Part shown: positions 12,636-23,601 of the stretch, one piece after another
How positions within the stretch are numbered: position 1 is the first letter of the stretch
Layout: each line of letters begins with the position of its first letter
Assembly: GCA_021234535.1 (NCBI GenBank)
Contig: CM037842.1
Coordinates: 28,302,189-28,366,188 of the forward strand
Direction: 5' to 3'
Source of the DNA: Stichopus chloronotus
Taxonomy: Eukaryota; Echinodermata; Holothuroidea; Aspidochirotida; Stichopodidae
DNA length: 64,000 nt
The notes under the pieces: model-generated
Seen by the model: the letters and a program-made list of their open reading frames with translations, nothing else
The model's database searches: none
What the model was told of the DNA's origin: nothing
Position numbers and translations under genes: made by a program

Positions 12636-13965
12636 GTAAGGAGTGGAATGAACAAAATTTTGTGACTGTGTGAGATTGTTAACATCGTGAGCCGTGAGTG
12701 TACTCAGGCCTAGGTTAGAGCTGATATTCAAGCTTACGGTAATTATGAAAAGTTCATATTACTGATATTTTTTTTTCTGTGTAGTAAAAAAAATGACGAT
12801 TTGCTAAACGCGTCAGACAGCCACACGTAGAGATACAAATAAAAGCCCTGAATCTTAATTGGGCCTTCCCAGAGAAGAATACACAGGTCATTACTCGTGT
12901 GCAACTCAAAGTTAGTGGAGCGGTATTCATCAGATCTTTTAAACAGGCAAAATGATAAAAGACTGGGGTATAGGTGACGATATTTCTACAGTAGAAGGTT
13001 GTACAGGGCGTAGAGAGATTACTACATATTTTTTTTTTTGGGGGGGGGGGGGATGCTTGAAAAGTGAAGTCTATTTTAAAGCGGCTCATCAAAGTCGTCT
13101 TAGAATATAAACAGAGGACAAATTTCGACTTTCAACTTCTATTGTGATGTTTGGCTTTTCGGATATCAATCGTAAAAAAAGGTATATTTTTTTCTTGTGA
13201 TTTGGTTTATTATTATTATGTCATTCATTTCATTTTATTTCTTTTCTATTTTTTCACTGCAAATTATTTTGCAATAAGACAGGTTGGGACACGAGAGTTG
13301 TAAATCATGAGAAAGGAAGTGCACTAAGAACGCCTGTGACGCACTCCCTAAGAAAGAAACCAAAAAAGAATAAGCTCCAAAATTTATGTTATAAAAGTCA
13401 CGATGCCCTCAGAGTTTTGAGTCTCTAATCCAGCATGAGAATCTGTAATAAAGTAGGGACTCGAAGCTTCACTAACAACTTACTTATTATCAAGCACTTA
13501 CAAAAGCAGTTTGAAAAGGACTTTATTAGTATTTTTATAGACAGGAATACTATTTCATAGGTGGTTAGTCTTTATTTTTCTCTTTAATTATATTTTAATT
13601 TTTCAGGTATTTTTTTATCTTTCTTTATGCTTTCGTATTTTGTAATCAGTTTTAGTCTTGTTTGTCTGTTTAGAGGTAATTAATACCATAAACGTTTCCA
13701 ATTTTCCCGGAATCATTCACAGGTATTAGTATGTACCTTTTTCAAGCAAAGTAGTAAAGCTGTTTAATTTGTACGATAAAAGAGTGAATTTTATAAAGTA
13801 ATATTCGATGGATTGTGAAATTAAAGTTTAACTGAAAGGTTACCAAGATATATTTAACATAACATTAACCTAATTAAATCTCACAATTTTTCACCTTAAT
13901 CAGTCTGATTGGATTGATATCACAATTAACCTGAACTACAAAGAATTCTGCTTTCCATCTTTTAG
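12636..13965 (+). other. Intron-like spacer
   Basis: Holds a T12G13 tract at about 13028-13052. The stretch from about 13500 to the next exon aligns in blocks with 27930-28373 of the next duplicated unit (for example ATAGACAGGAATA and AAACGTTTCCAA). No gene seen. Confidence 0.5.
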
Positions 13966-14016
13966 ATACAGCTGCGAAGAGGCCATCGCTGTACTTGTTT
14001 AGTGCAACATACAAAG
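13966..14016 (+). CDS. Candidate 51-base linker exon
   Basis: Bordered by TTTTAG and GTTAGT. In phase 1-1 it encodes 16 whole codons ending A-T-Y-K with no stop. Its counterpart in the next unit (28374-28433) is nine bases longer, keeps the same phase and the same ending (Y-K-G|GTTAGTGCATTA), and differs mostly by codon-sized changes. That pattern supports a real exon. It could link the Cys-rich exon at 12.5 kb to PAN exons, which share phase 1. No domain recognised. Confidence 0.45.
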
Positions 14017-16519
14017 GTTAGTGCATTAACTTAATGTAATTGTAATTTTAAAGGGCGTGTAACATGCATTCGGAAAAGAGCTGCACTTTATTCAAAAGTT
14101 TCCGAGTAAAAACCTGAATGAAAATCCGTTTGAATTGTGTTTCCATTCATTACCGTTTTGGGAGATATGACTTTTCAAACTTGATGAAAATGCGAATATG
14201 ATAACATTAAGTGTTGCACAGCGTCATTTTCTTTTTCTTTTTTGTTTTTGCTAGGCCTATGTATATTATCTCTTAATTACTAAGTACTAAGATCGGTGAT
14301 AACAATAAGAAGAGACTTAGTGCCTCTAAAACAGTCTCAAGGGCAAGTAAAATTCTCAATTGTCCTTGAAACAAATGTTAAGCAAACAATTGCTTGCATA
14401 AGGCAAATCCCTCTATTGATGTCATAAAGTTGCATACGTAGCCAATGTTTATTCATGATGCAGGTATACGACAGGGATATGTCTGTAAATTTTTCAATAT
14501 TCGATGGATTTGTGATGGAATTTGGGACAGTATTTTCAACATCTTTAATGATAAATAAAGTACCCATTTTCCTTTCTTTGCGTTTTTTTTTAAAGGTAAT
14601 GTTGATCATTAACTTACGCGTAAATGTCTCAAACTCACAGCAATATTCATGATATAAACAAGCCATACATCAAAAGGAGACGTCGAAAAAAAGGGGGGCA
14701 CAGGAGGAGAGAACATTTAAAGACTGCATTCTCTCCCCATGATAATTAATTCCAAAATGTTGATGTTAACTTTTAAATTATTCCTTGTGAAAATGACGCT
14801 TCAAATAATATATTTCATTAACATTGCACCAATAATACATACAAAGATACTTTCATCATTGTTTAATCATTAATTTACACCAATAATACGACAGCAATAC
14901 CTTCACTTTCCTGCTTTACTAATTTATTATTTTCTGTCTATAAATTCTGGTTTTAAAAATGTGTGTTATTTTCTCTTTAAAAGCAAACGTATAGGCATAC
15001 AACAGCAAAGAGTTGGCGATGAGAAAGACCGTATAATATGGCGGCAGAGGAGACGTTTAATAATATACTACATTGATCATGCAAACAGAACAGAAAAATT
15101 TAAAAATAGAGTATCTATAGGATGAAAAAACTAATTGCAATGTTTCTAACTTTATTTGACCTCTTAATGTCGTTGGAATTTCACCATAAATTTATTGGAT
15201 ACAAGATTTTCCTGCAAATCTTTAATTGATAAAACTATACACCTCATATAAGTGTAAACGAGCATATTATGAAAAGAATTTCAATAGTTAATGCATCATC
15301 AATATGATACATACTTATATTATTGCGTTTATTTGCACTGCGTCTTCTTTTAGAAAAAACAACATAATCAACAATATTAACACAAAAAGAAATGGCAATA
15401 TTACGAAGCAAAAAAACATTCACAAATTTATCGTGACTGTATGACATAAGCAGGGCAATAGACAGAATGAATTAAACATGCCATACTGCATCACAAGGTT
15501 GGCTCATTTTGTTACATCAAGAAAAGTTAGAAGATAAAAATAACAATGAAGAAAGTCACCACTAAACCTTCACACATCTCTTTTTTAATTATCAGACAGA
15601 TGGACACAAATAATTTGTGATACTCTAGTTTCTTCCATCTGTGTTTTATTACTGAATATCTATATAGAGAAAGAGAAATTTTAAAACAGGTTCTGCGTTT
15701 AAATTGTTACTCGTCTTTCTTACTTTTATTTGGCGGCAGAATTTACGTAATCATGGTCAATGGTTCTAACTAATGGATTTGAACTTTGCTCGGACGCACC
15801 TCGTTAGGCTCTTCAAAACAGTGTTACTAAAGCAGGGATTTTAAAGTGGTCTTGGTGATTTAAAGCAGTTGTCACATTCTCTGGTCGCATGTTACCATTT
15901 TACTGAAAGGTAACAATTAGCACGGATCTTTGGGTCCTAACATGCTGGCAAATGAAACCCGAAGAGAGGCATCATGCCTCCTCCGAAGCCCGCCTTCGTA
16001 ACAGAAATATAATGCAAAGAGTATAACGAATGAACGAACAAAATTGAGAAAAGTAACACAAAGATATTACCAGTTAGATAGCTTTGTGATAGCTGACACT
16101 TTCTTGAGGATTTCATTCGGCTTGCCGTAAACATGTCCGCATGCGTACTGCTACTATCTTGTGTGGAAAAGGGTTGATTTCCGTCACTTTGCGGATTAAT
16201 ATGACCAGGTGTACAGCCTCTAAATTTCTTCCCCTTGTATCTCAAAATCTAAACGGTCATGCTATGGTAAATTTGTTGTGCCATGATAGGCCAACTTATT
16301 GGCTTTCATGTGAGGGGTAGCTTATGGGGGGTGTGAACTTTGACAAGGCTGTAAGTCAATGGAACAGCTAATGGTGGTGTGCCCCCTTAAGGGAAGAATG
16401 ATGAGCTCAACAGACAGTGGGCTTGTAAATTTGTTGACTCCCCCCCCCCCCTTCAAGGGGGATGAGGCTTATTGATTTGAAAGAATATAACGGAAGTCTG
16501 TCTATTTCTTTTATTTCAG
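14017..16519 (+). other. Spacer before gene A
   Basis: Several blocks match 28434-30051 (for example around 15060-15080 with 29325-29345, and 15955-16010 with 29680-29735), so it is part of the duplicated unit and probably holds the promoter and a 5' UTR exon of gene A, which I cannot locate. A C run lies at 16441-16450. Confidence 0.5.
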
Positions 16520-16582
16520 ACAAGATGAAATTTGTTTTAATCTGCGTTTGCTTGGTTTTCCTTCCTATATGTTTTGCTCAGA
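16520..16582 (+). CDS. Gene A exon 1: signal peptide
   Basis: The acceptor TTATTTCAG is followed by five UTR bases and ATG at 16525, then 19 codons forming a classic signal peptide: Lys at position 2, a hydrophobic core rich in Val, Leu, Cys and Phe, and a small-residue end C-F-A before Gln. The exon ends in phase 1 at a GTAAGT donor (16583). The leading acceptor means there is at least one upstream non-coding exon. Gene C has the same exon at 30052-30118, with 12 of 19 residues identical. Joined to exons 2 and 3 it gives a secreted protein of 271 residues. Confidence 0.85.
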
Positions 16583-17131
16583 GTAAGTTAAATTAATTGT
16601 CCTCCCACTCTTACTTCATATCTACTAGCCCAAGCAAAGTTCTGAGCGAAAGCTACTGCAATATAAAGGCATACGTCTTCGTTATAAAATAAGTAAAATG
16701 TGAAGATGAAAAAGGACAGACAATAATGAATTATTTTCTATTCTCCGATGGTGAAGAAAGAAAAAGTGTTTCTCAGTCTGATCAATTTGAACACATTAAT
16801 CCACTCGGATATGTACTATCAAATTTAAAGCCTATAGAGATAAATTCGAAGTAAATTTAAGTCTGTATATTCCTAATACATGTATGTAAAGTACAGAGCG
16901 GTATATGTCCTAATGTCTGCATTGAAGGCATGAGTCCAATTGATCAGGCAAATGGTGTTAATTAGCACAGCAGGTAAGTTTGATATCACTGAAAATTTCA
17001 GGTCTCCTCGAGTGCGACGATTACTGAAGTAGAAAGATTGAGAATAACATGAACATTCACACGAAAGTGAGTTTTAAACAAAATTGATCCGTCTAATGCA
17101 CTAACGAAGATGGGTGCATTTCTGTTATTAG
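16583..17131 (+). other. Gene A intron 1
   Basis: Matches 1-423 of the window. No other feature seen. Ends at TTCTGTTATTAG. Confidence 0.8.
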
Positions 17132-17386
17132 ATCGTAAATGGACTGAAGAAATTAAAGCTTGTATAATTTCCAAAAACGATTGGCTCGGTATTACCTCAT
17201 CTTTTGAAAACTGTCAACGACTTTGCGAAGGTCAGACCTCCTTCATCTGTACTTCCATTGAATACAAAAATGGAATTTGCCATCACAGTGGAGACAACCG
17301 CCGCAGTCTGTTGCTAACCGGTGACTTCACTCAACCATGTTACGTTGAACCAGAGATTTGGCGTTACTCGGAACGTCTCGACATAG
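17132..17386 (+). CDS. Gene A exon 2: PAN/apple-like domain 1
   Basis: A 255-base phase 1-1 exon with a GTAAGT donor. The residues run N-R-K-W-T-E-E, then a domain with six cysteines at ACI, NC, LC, IC, IC and PC, the central D-W-L-G and S-I-E-Y landmarks, and the closing W-R-Y-S-E-R-L-D-I-G. This cysteine spacing is the PAN/apple pattern: C2-x3-C3 in the helix, then C4 and C5, with C1-C6 closing the module. PAN modules mediate protein-protein or protein-carbohydrate contacts outside the cell. There are no breaks. The exon is the best reference for the other copies in this cluster. Confidence 0.88.
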
Positions 17387-19206
17387 GTAAGTGCAGATAT
17401 TTTCTAGTTTGTAAGTCTTGAAGTCACAAGTAACTAGAATCTACATTTGATGTGTACATGGGATTCTCGTGTAGTGTACACATATAGTGATGATCTAGGT
17501 TGAAATTCTTGATACCTTTCATTCTATTTGTTTCTGTTTTACGTCAACTAACCTTCCTTAATAAATGTATATGCCCTAATCATGCTTGATGTATAGGCTA
17601 AGCTGTACACAGTACCAAATGTTATGAATTTCCCGTAAAAAGCCTGAGATTACTGTGGAATATCATGCTTCACAAATGTACACACCATGATCATGTGGGT
17701 TTACAGGTTTCATTGTTTGTGGAATCAGGCCCTTCGAAATGACAACGTGTATTTTATATAGCGTGAGAAAAAGCAAGAAATGGTAAGATACATATATTTA
17801 CATAAACTTGCTTTAGATTTGTCTTTTGACCAAAAAGGTTTGCCATCCGTTCGACGTTGGTATTACAGATGGCATCCACTTCGGTCCAACATCGGTTGAG
17901 TCACCTTTTGCAAGGCCGTGACAAAAGACCAAAGACGACCATTTGACGTCATTTGGATCAAACCCCAACTGCTCAATGTCCTGCATTGTGAAGTAACTCC
18001 AATCTCAGGGAAAGGACCGCGATATTTATACTTTTCTGACTGACGGCATTTTTCAATCTCGAAAAGGGTGTTTTTTTAGAACAGTCATTTCAAAGTCAGA
18101 ATTACCGCCATTCATTACCGACTTCAGTGCCACCGATTAATCCAAAATTTGAGGCCTAAACAACAACAAATTGTTTACAGGGTAGATTTAAAATAAAAAG
18201 TATAATTATAAATCAGAAAACTGAAGTATCGTAGCTGTAAATGGTGATTTCCGCCCCCCCCCCCAAAAAAAGCAATTTATAAGATGACATGTGGAACATA
18301 AATATTTACAATCAAGACTTACAAAGTTATATACTGATACTGTAAAGCAAAAACAGAATAAAATAAAGAGAAAAGACATTTAAGTAAAAAAAACCCCATA
18401 AATAAAGTTGATAGATATATTTTTCACCACCCACGCGAAAATAGACTTATCTTAACCTTGACAAACCTAAGATCATGATGACAGCTTCCTTGTAGAGAAA
18501 TCGTCTCACGCCCTGTAATACTGTCATCAAGTGAATTCCAGAAATGGAGGTACGCTATTCTTTTCCTATTACATTAATATTTTAACTTGGATGTATCCTT
18601 GTGTTTGTCGTTAAATACCAACGGAAAGAAGTTTTATCAGGTGTTTGGTAACAAAATGTGGTACGTTTTAAACATACAAATATGATACTGCACTCTGTAA
18701 TTTGGGATAATGTTAGGATTGTTAACCTATGGTTAACAGCAAAATCATCTGACACATTTTCTTAACTGTAAATTCGAATGACTTCTCTTATTGTAGGACT
18801 ATGACAGTATTTCACATATTTCAGAACATCAGTTGAGACATGGAAGAAGAATTTCACAACGCCTACACAGTGTACAATTTAAAAAGCACCACATCATTTA
18901 AAAATTAGACTCATTTCATGAATAATGCCAATATTTTTTATAGAAGGTTCCCTTGATATATGACCAATACCTCTATTCACTTAAGATTATACATTGGATC
19001 AGCTATGAACGGCTTCCGTACCCTTTTATAGTTCCCCACTATTTCACGTTGCCCCAAACGTTGAGCAGTGTACGTTGGACTAACGTTGAGTCAACGTTTT
19101 TTTCAATGTAAGGCAGCTTAATGTTAACAATGTGAGATCATGATATTGATAACTGTCATGGCATCTGAATAATGATTCACATTAGATAATTTCTATTTTA
19201 TATCAG
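17387..19206 (+). other. Gene A intron 2
   Basis: Contains AATAAA near 17554, also present at the same place in genes B and C, a C11A7 tract at 18254-18271, and a CGTTG-rich patch at 19055-19105. Ends at TTTTATATCAG. No coding signal. Confidence 0.75.
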
Positions 19207-19709
19207 CTTATGTCTGGACTGAACCGGATTTGGGTTGCATTGTTGGCAACAACGACTGGGTCGGAATTACCAGAACCTTATCGGACTGTCAAAGGAGATG
19301 CGAGATCGAGAGGGATTTTACCTGTCTTTCCATAGAATTCAAAGACGGATCTTGTTATCTCAGTAGGTTTAGCCGAAAAACAATCCAACCTACCACCAAT
19401 TTTATGCAACCCTGTAACAGTAATGGGTGGTACTATAGTGAGAGGATTAACATCGGACAATGGACAGGCGCGGTTAGTCACTGTATCACATTGACCAGGA
19501 CCAACAATATCCGTAGTGTGACAGTATCTGATTTGAACTCTTGTCGGCTGATGTGTAGCCAAGAAAATGGGTGCTGTTCTGTTGATTACTTCAATGAGCA
19601 ATGCAACCTGATGAACAAAAAACGGGGAAATCTGTGGCCTAGTCCAGACAGGACACAGCCCTGCTACATCACCGGTTGGCAATACTCGGAGAGGGTAGGG
19701 GAGTTCTAG
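19207..19709 (+). CDS. Gene A exon 3: PAN-like domains 2 and 3, stop
   Basis: The terminal coding exon, phase 1 start, 166 codons and TAG at 19707-19709. The lead-in A-Y-V-W-T-E-P precedes a PAN module (cysteines GCI, DC, RC, TC, SC, PC) ending Y-Y-S-E-R-I-N-I-G, then W-T-G-A-V-S-H-C starts a second module with SC, MC, the adjacent pair G-C-C-S-V-D-Y, QC and PC, ending W-Q-Y-S-E-R. Both modules sit in one exon with no intron between them, whereas domain 1 has its own exon. There is no transmembrane segment or anchor, so the product is probably secreted. A shorter start at 19230 (TTG) is not needed, because splicing from exon 2 keeps the frame. Confidence 0.88.
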
Positions 19710-20147
19710 TTAGTCTGATTAGAATCTCACCATGATGATGGAGACAGCCAAACATAGTTACCATCAAAGAGAATAAAAAAAAAAAAACGTTAAGTCACCA
19801 TATGGGCGGAATATAGTATTTATGGAACAGAGTTTCCAAAGGCTGTTTATTAACTCCAAACATTATCATAAAAGTTTTCTCAGTAAAGTAGCAACTACTG
19901 TATACTCTTATTCTTTTGATCGTACCAACACAGTCATTTTCTTTGTCTTACTCGAAACCGGCTATATATTGCGGGTGTTTCCTAGTTGTATCTTGCGTCA
20001 CATGTTGTTCAGATGAAATAAGTCAACAGTCTCCTCCCTTGCTGGCGCATGAAGTCAACATCTAAATCACTACAAGTTTCAACAAATACTGGCCAGGCCT
20101 TCGTTAGTGAGGCATGTGCCCACACATCCTGTAGACTACTGTACAAC
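19710..20147 (+). other. 3' flank of gene A
   Basis: Shares blocks with the gene B flank up to about 20035; after that the sequence is not shared and a PLE fragment follows. The start of the open frame at 20049 falls in this flank and is not part of the PLE protein. Confidence 0.55.
19772..19777 (+). terminator. Poly(A) signal of gene A
   Basis: AATAAA 62 bases after the stop codon, running into an A-rich tract. Position is plausible for a short 3' UTR; the A tract itself makes chance possible. Confidence 0.5.
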
Positions 20148-20174
20148 TGCAATATATATATAAATATATATATT
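20148..20174. repeat. Short TA repeat at PLE 5' truncation
   Basis: ATATATA blocks immediately before the first recognisable PLE residues; a second TA repeat lies after the element at 20922-20962. Confidence 0.8.
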
Positions 20175-20870
20175 CCCTTTGTAACCCGTTTTAACCCTTC
20201 TACTACCCCTTTCCTACAGAAAGTGAGATGCGATTGGAAGCTCCTAAAAAACAACCCATCCCTTCCGCTATCCTTCTCATGCCCCCCTGTTCTGGCCAAG
20301 AAACAACCGCCTAATTTACATCGGTTGCTTGTCCGTACCAAACCTAGTCCTCCCCCGGGGAATATACCCTGCCGTAGACCCCGATGCCAGATCTGCGTCC
20401 ATTTTAATACAAATCCGATTGTTGAATTTCAAAATAAAGTCAAACTTTATCCGGTCAAAGCAGGCTGTAACACCCCCAATGTTGTGTATATACTGTATTG
20501 CTCTAAGTGCCCAGAGGCTATTTATGTCGGTGAGACCACCAATCGGTTCAGAACCCGATTCAACAACCATAAGCATAGTATCAGAAATAATCCTCCAGGC
20601 TTTCCAGTCGCATCTCACTTTAATGCCAACAATCATTCTCCTGGAGATCTCCGTTGTATTATCGTTAAAGACAAATTCCCGAATACAGAAAGCAGAAAGC
20701 TACACGAACAACAGTTGATTTTAAAGCTTAATTCACATGTAACTGGTCTTAACAAAGATATGGCTTTCTTATTCCACTACTCTGTCACTAAGCAAGTCCC
20801 TTCTACACTGTAAGTTTACGGCATCATTCTGACGAAGACCTCAGGGCAGGTTGAAACGTTAAATACATGT
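20171..20870 (+). mobile_element. Penelope-like element fragment with intact GIY-YIG endonuclease
   Basis: The frame open to TAA at 20811-20813 reads the C-terminal part of a PLE protein. First comes the linker after the reverse transcriptase (F-N-P-S, W-K-L-L, L-V-R-T-K), then a C-R-R-P-R-C-Q-I-C cysteine knot. The endonuclease follows: V-V-Y-I-L-Y-C-S-K-C-P as the GIY strand, Y-V-G-E-T as YIG, R-x-R-F-N-N-H as the Arg/His region, then K-L-H-E-Q-Q and L-N-S. In PLEs this domain cuts target DNA for reverse-transcriptase-primed insertion. The whole RT is missing, so the copy is 5'-truncated, as PLE copies often are. The endonuclease frame has no stop or shift, which suggests a fairly recent insertion downstream of gene A. 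The tail after the stop carries a hammerhead-like core. Confidence 0.86.
20829..20857 (+). ncRNA. Hammerhead-ribozyme-like core in PLE tail
   Basis: CTGACGA at 20829-20835, arms GACCT/AGGTT that can pair as stem II, then GAAAC at 20853-20857. This matches the CUGANGA-stem II-GAAA core order. Stem III would be minimal and stem I is imperfect (GCAT...ATGC). PLEs are known to carry such motifs; activity is not shown by sequence. Confidence 0.4.
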
Positions 20871-20921
20871 ATGCAACTACTACTACTTGTTGGAGTTTAG
20901 TGTTGTCGTTTGTTATTATTG

Positions 20922-20931
20922 CTATATATAC

Positions 20932-20962
<31 letters not shown>
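20922..20962. repeat. TA-rich microsatellite after PLE
   Basis: TATATATA with CATATATATATATG, a palindromic TA tract. Confidence 0.85.
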
Positions 20963-20965
<3 letters not shown>

Positions 20966-23549
20966 CTTTAGGAAACAACATGATTGCTAATTTGCTTTCC
21001 TTTTACACACACTTAACTTGTAAGGTATACTCTAGTTACTATATAGTAGTCTGTATGTGCATTGACTGTCAGCCTCTTCGTACGAGTTCACAAGATTATT
21101 GTCGTGTGTGGAAAACTGTGAAGAAGTGACTCAGAGTTATCACAAGACACGCATTGTAGAATTCAAGTTTTGTACAAGTACTACTGTTGCCATGTTTGAC
21201 GGACTGATCGATTCACCAGCTTCCTCATTATTTTATTTTGGTCATTTGATCAAGCGGGATAATGCCTCATGAAATAAAATTGTGAAGTATAAGGAAACGT
21301 TTATCCAATGGCAGTTACAAAGTTCAAGCATTTATAGTTGGATTCATAGAAAAGACTATAGGCGAATATTCTAATGTCACTAAACATTTCAGAAATCCAA
21401 GTAAGACGAAGGAATTGTTTCTGTACAGAATAATGTTTAACGCTCTTAGTCCTGATATCACAAGCCCATAGGTTAATGTGGAAATCGGCAACACCATACT
21501 GTGTGTGACATTGCAAACAAGTACAGAAAAGTGAAAGGAAAAAGAATAAATTAACTTCATCACATAGATTTATTAAAGTTTCACCCACATCAACCTCAAA
21601 TTAACCTCGATGCCAAAACATTCCCCTTTCCCCTTACATCTTTGGCCCCTCAGCTTCCAAAGCTGTTCGTCATATATACCTCGTATTAACATTACAAATG
21701 TACTCATGTACTGAAGCTTTGTAGGTAAACGGTACTGAAAATACTGAAGCTTTGCAGCCCTCAGAGCTACATAGGGCAAAGTAAAAAACGTTCCATGCAT
21801 AAATCCTGTCGTTAATTTGTATGCCATCTTTGGCATGTTTTTTGTCTTGCTCTAGGATTTTAACGAATTAATAAAGACAAATTCGAGATTTTACATTGCA
21901 TTTTGGAACATAAGTGTACTTTGTTTTCTGACAAAAATAAAACTTTCATTGTCAGGATTGAACATCATGGGTAAACATGTCACGAGTTTTCCCAGTTAAA
22001 GGTTCCATTCACACATTTATTAGTAGCTTAATACCACGTGTTTTAAAATTGAGTTTAAAGTTTGAAGAAACGTATTTATGCGAGTTCGGTCTTTGCAGAG
22101 ATTTTGCTTCCATGGCTAAATAGCTGTAAATGAGTATATACACTTTTTTAATTTTCGTTCAACCTCTTTTATTAGTTAACCTTTTAAAATGTGTCCAACT
22201 TTTCTCTTGCTACAATTCTAGTTACTCGACATCCGCTCTTGATTTTCAAATGTCAGTGCAAGCTTGATATTGTGATATTGTTTCAATACCGTGAAATAGG
22301 TTTAAACTACGGGATATTTTAAATCTTGTTTGGACTGCCCGACGCCATGATACAGAAAAGTTCCCGTTACAATTAAGAGAGAGGTCAGAGAAAAAGCTCA
22401 GAGAGATTATTTTATTGGATGATCAGAGCTACTTTTATTTTGTTCATCGGGACTGGCACACAAATTAACAAGAATTAATCATTTTTTAATTATTTTAATA
22501 AATTAATTAATTAAATTTTAATAAATTTTAATTAATCATTAGTCATAATAAATTATGACTAATGATTAAGTGGAGATTAAAGTGGCATGACAATGACAAA
22601 AAAAAAAAGAGCAAAGGAATGGAAACTGTGCAGTGGTGACACATAATTACATTATAACAGAGATATGTTGACACTTCAACTGCACGATTGCCAGTGAACG
22701 TCGTGGTTGAGTCGACGCTTCAAAACACGTGGAACCGTCGAGGTTCACGAGGTAGGTGACGACGTTGACCAATCAAACGTGTATGACCTATATGCAAATC
22801 GTTGCAAACCGCAAATTAACCAATCCCGCAACTATTACGGAACATACGTCAGTGTCAGAGAACACTACTCCTATTTCTAAGGTAATGTATTGTCTGTATT
22901 AATTTGCGAAGGGAAATAAAGAAAGAATTAACAATAACGCATAAACATCAGATGCTTAGCTCTGTGTGCCCTCTGACTTACATAAAAGAACTACAACTAC
23001 AATGATTTAATACATAGGATTATAACTTTTGTCAAGTTTTTCACGATGATGAGGGTATTCGATTAGCTGCCCCACCCCCCCCCCAAAAAAAATGTCCTCC
23101 TTTACTACACAAACAGGACATAGCCATTCAATATATAATTTCTGGATTAAGAATTTCAGGATCTCGTGGACAGTTTATCTATTCCATAACAAATGCTCAA
23201 TAGTCTAATCATGAAAGATTAATTCAGGCTATCAGTTCTTTTCATCATGTGTAATCATGCATCACGTGTACGGTTTGTGCTTAAAATCTGCAGTATACAA
23301 GACAGAGAATTCAAGGTAATGTAATGTAGATTTTCGTACTCAAAACAATAATTATTACTCAAAAAAATGTTGGATCATCTTTCTTAGCAACGTTTAAAAT
23401 AACACTATGTGTAAAGCTGTTGCTAAAAGAAAGATTTCTTTTCTGGATGTATGGTAGTGTCGTATGCCGATTGAAAGGAAAGTTTGTAGTAAAAACTTTA
23501 CAGTAAGTGTACGTTCAATCTATAATGATAGCAACTTATGCTGCTATAG
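20963..23549. other. Gene-poor spacer
   Basis: No gene supported. Open frames at 21301-21588 and 21573-21836 (minus) lack domain or exon signals. Holds a run of TTAAT/ATTAA at 22480-22530, a perfect palindrome at 22532-22569 and a C10A8 tract at about 23075-23092. Confidence 0.5.
22532..22569. repeat. Perfect 18-bp inverted repeat
   Basis: Arms TTAATCATTAGTCATAAT and its exact reverse complement, separated by AA. Confidence 0.95.
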
Positions 23550-23601
23550 GCATGGAATGGCAAAACTACGGAAATGAAGAGAATTCCTACGGTTCCTTTT
23601 G
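23550..23601 (+). CDS. Weak candidate exon
   Basis: 52 bases between TGCTATAG and GTGAGT. Phase-1 reading gives 16 residues with Trp, Tyr and Asn and no stop. No copy was found in the sister unit and no domain is visible. It may be chance. Confidence 0.2.

Noticed and set aside
19278..19682. 134-codon minus frame
   Set aside because: Antisense shadow of gene A exon 3.
20316..20718. Frames overlapping the PLE fragment on both strands
   Set aside because: Shadows of the GIY-YIG coding frame.
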